Shown in pieces: positions 58,325 to 58,375 of a DNA stretch of 58,375 nucleotides. The DNA lies in NCBI GenBank assembly GCA_943330235.2, contig CALQGY020000008.1, positions 1-58,375 on the forward strand, given 5' to 3'. Numbering within the stretch: position 1 is the stretch's first letter; each line of letters starts with the position of its first letter. This stretch comes from Candidatus Kuenenia stuttgartensis. GTDB taxonomy: Bacteria; Gemmatimonadota; Gemmatimonadetes; Gemmatimonadales; Gemmatimonadaceae. A model generated the notes under the pieces. The model saw nothing but the letters and a program-made list of their open reading frames with translations. It had not been told where the DNA came from and did no database searches. A program made the translations under genes and the position numbers.

Positions 58325-58346
58325 GAGGCGGGGCCTAAGGCGGGGG
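58312..58346 (+). repeat. Short tandem repeat at the amidase start
   Basis: Three imperfect copies of ATGAGGCGGGGC-like sequence spanning the start codon region of the amidase gene (minus-strand ATG at 58324). Confidence 0.6.
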
Positions 58347-58375
58347 GACGGCAACGGCGTGAATGCAGTGCGTGA

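Noticed and set aside
57062-58375. 437-codon plus-strand frame opposite the amidase
   Set aside because: Shadow sequence with no motifs; amidase triad is intact on the minus strand.

Overview
The window is GC-rich bacterial DNA with dense, mostly unidirectional gene blocks. Many exported proteins carry Sec, Tat or lipoprotein signals. Secreted S9 and S15 peptidases, an M1 aminopeptidase, a propeller-amidohydrolase fusion, a sortilin-like BNR protein and an amidase occur together with GTG starts and Gly/Arg-rich low-complexity linkers. This mix resembles Gemmatimonadota (Gemmatimonadaceae) genomes. That placement is inference from gene content; no rRNA or other phylogenetic marker is present, and no tRNA or CRISPR array was seen.

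Layout. 0-2.1 kb: the end of an outer-membrane beta-barrel translationally coupled to a 16-heme c-type cytochrome, a possible trans-outer-membrane electron conduit. 2.2-7.3 kb: DinB protein, lipoprotein esterase, cyclase-family hydrolase, papain-like cysteine protease, fatty-acid-hydroxylase-type membrane enzyme and an unusual MBL-fold protein. 7.4-13 kb: a branched-chain-type binding lipoprotein, dhaL-dhaK, an RNase Z-like MBL protein, and a BLUF blue-light sensor coupled to a MetX-like alpha/beta hydrolase. 13.2-30.2 kb: S9 peptidase and OPT transporter facing a minus-strand block with a kinase/M23/aminotransferase fusion, a propeller-amidohydrolase, a family-3 binding protein with swapped lobes, and an sdaA - ThDP decarboxylase - M1 aminopeptidase run. 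30.5-35.8 kb: diguanylate cyclase, Kir-type K+ channel, APC permease and an aldo/keto reductase-RidA fusion.

35.8-43.5 kb is the structurally most interesting part. A divergent pair (serine hydrolase / creatininase) appears to have been duplicated, and each copy then lost the opposite gene. Between the survivors lie a CitE-like remnant and a PEP-CTERM gene bracketed by 43-bp direct repeats. The surviving creatininase heads a tight five-gene catabolic operon: creatininase, ketopantoate-reductase-like, SDR, M20 peptidase, APC permease.

43.5-58.4 kb: a small lipoprotein, two amidohydrolases, a Pr6Pr membrane protein, and a minus-strand run of secreted hydrolases (BNR protein, S15, S9, amidase). 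Three of these share a 5' leader in which the Shine-Dalgarno sequence can be paired into a hairpin in two of the three.

A MITE/REP-like element with 19-bp inverted arms about 52 bp apart recurs at 25 kb and 43.5 kb, with a partial copy near 2.9 kb. Taken together the genes suggest an aerobic heterotroph that scavenges peptides, amides and amino acids, with blue-light, c-di-GMP and possible extracellular-electron functions nearby.
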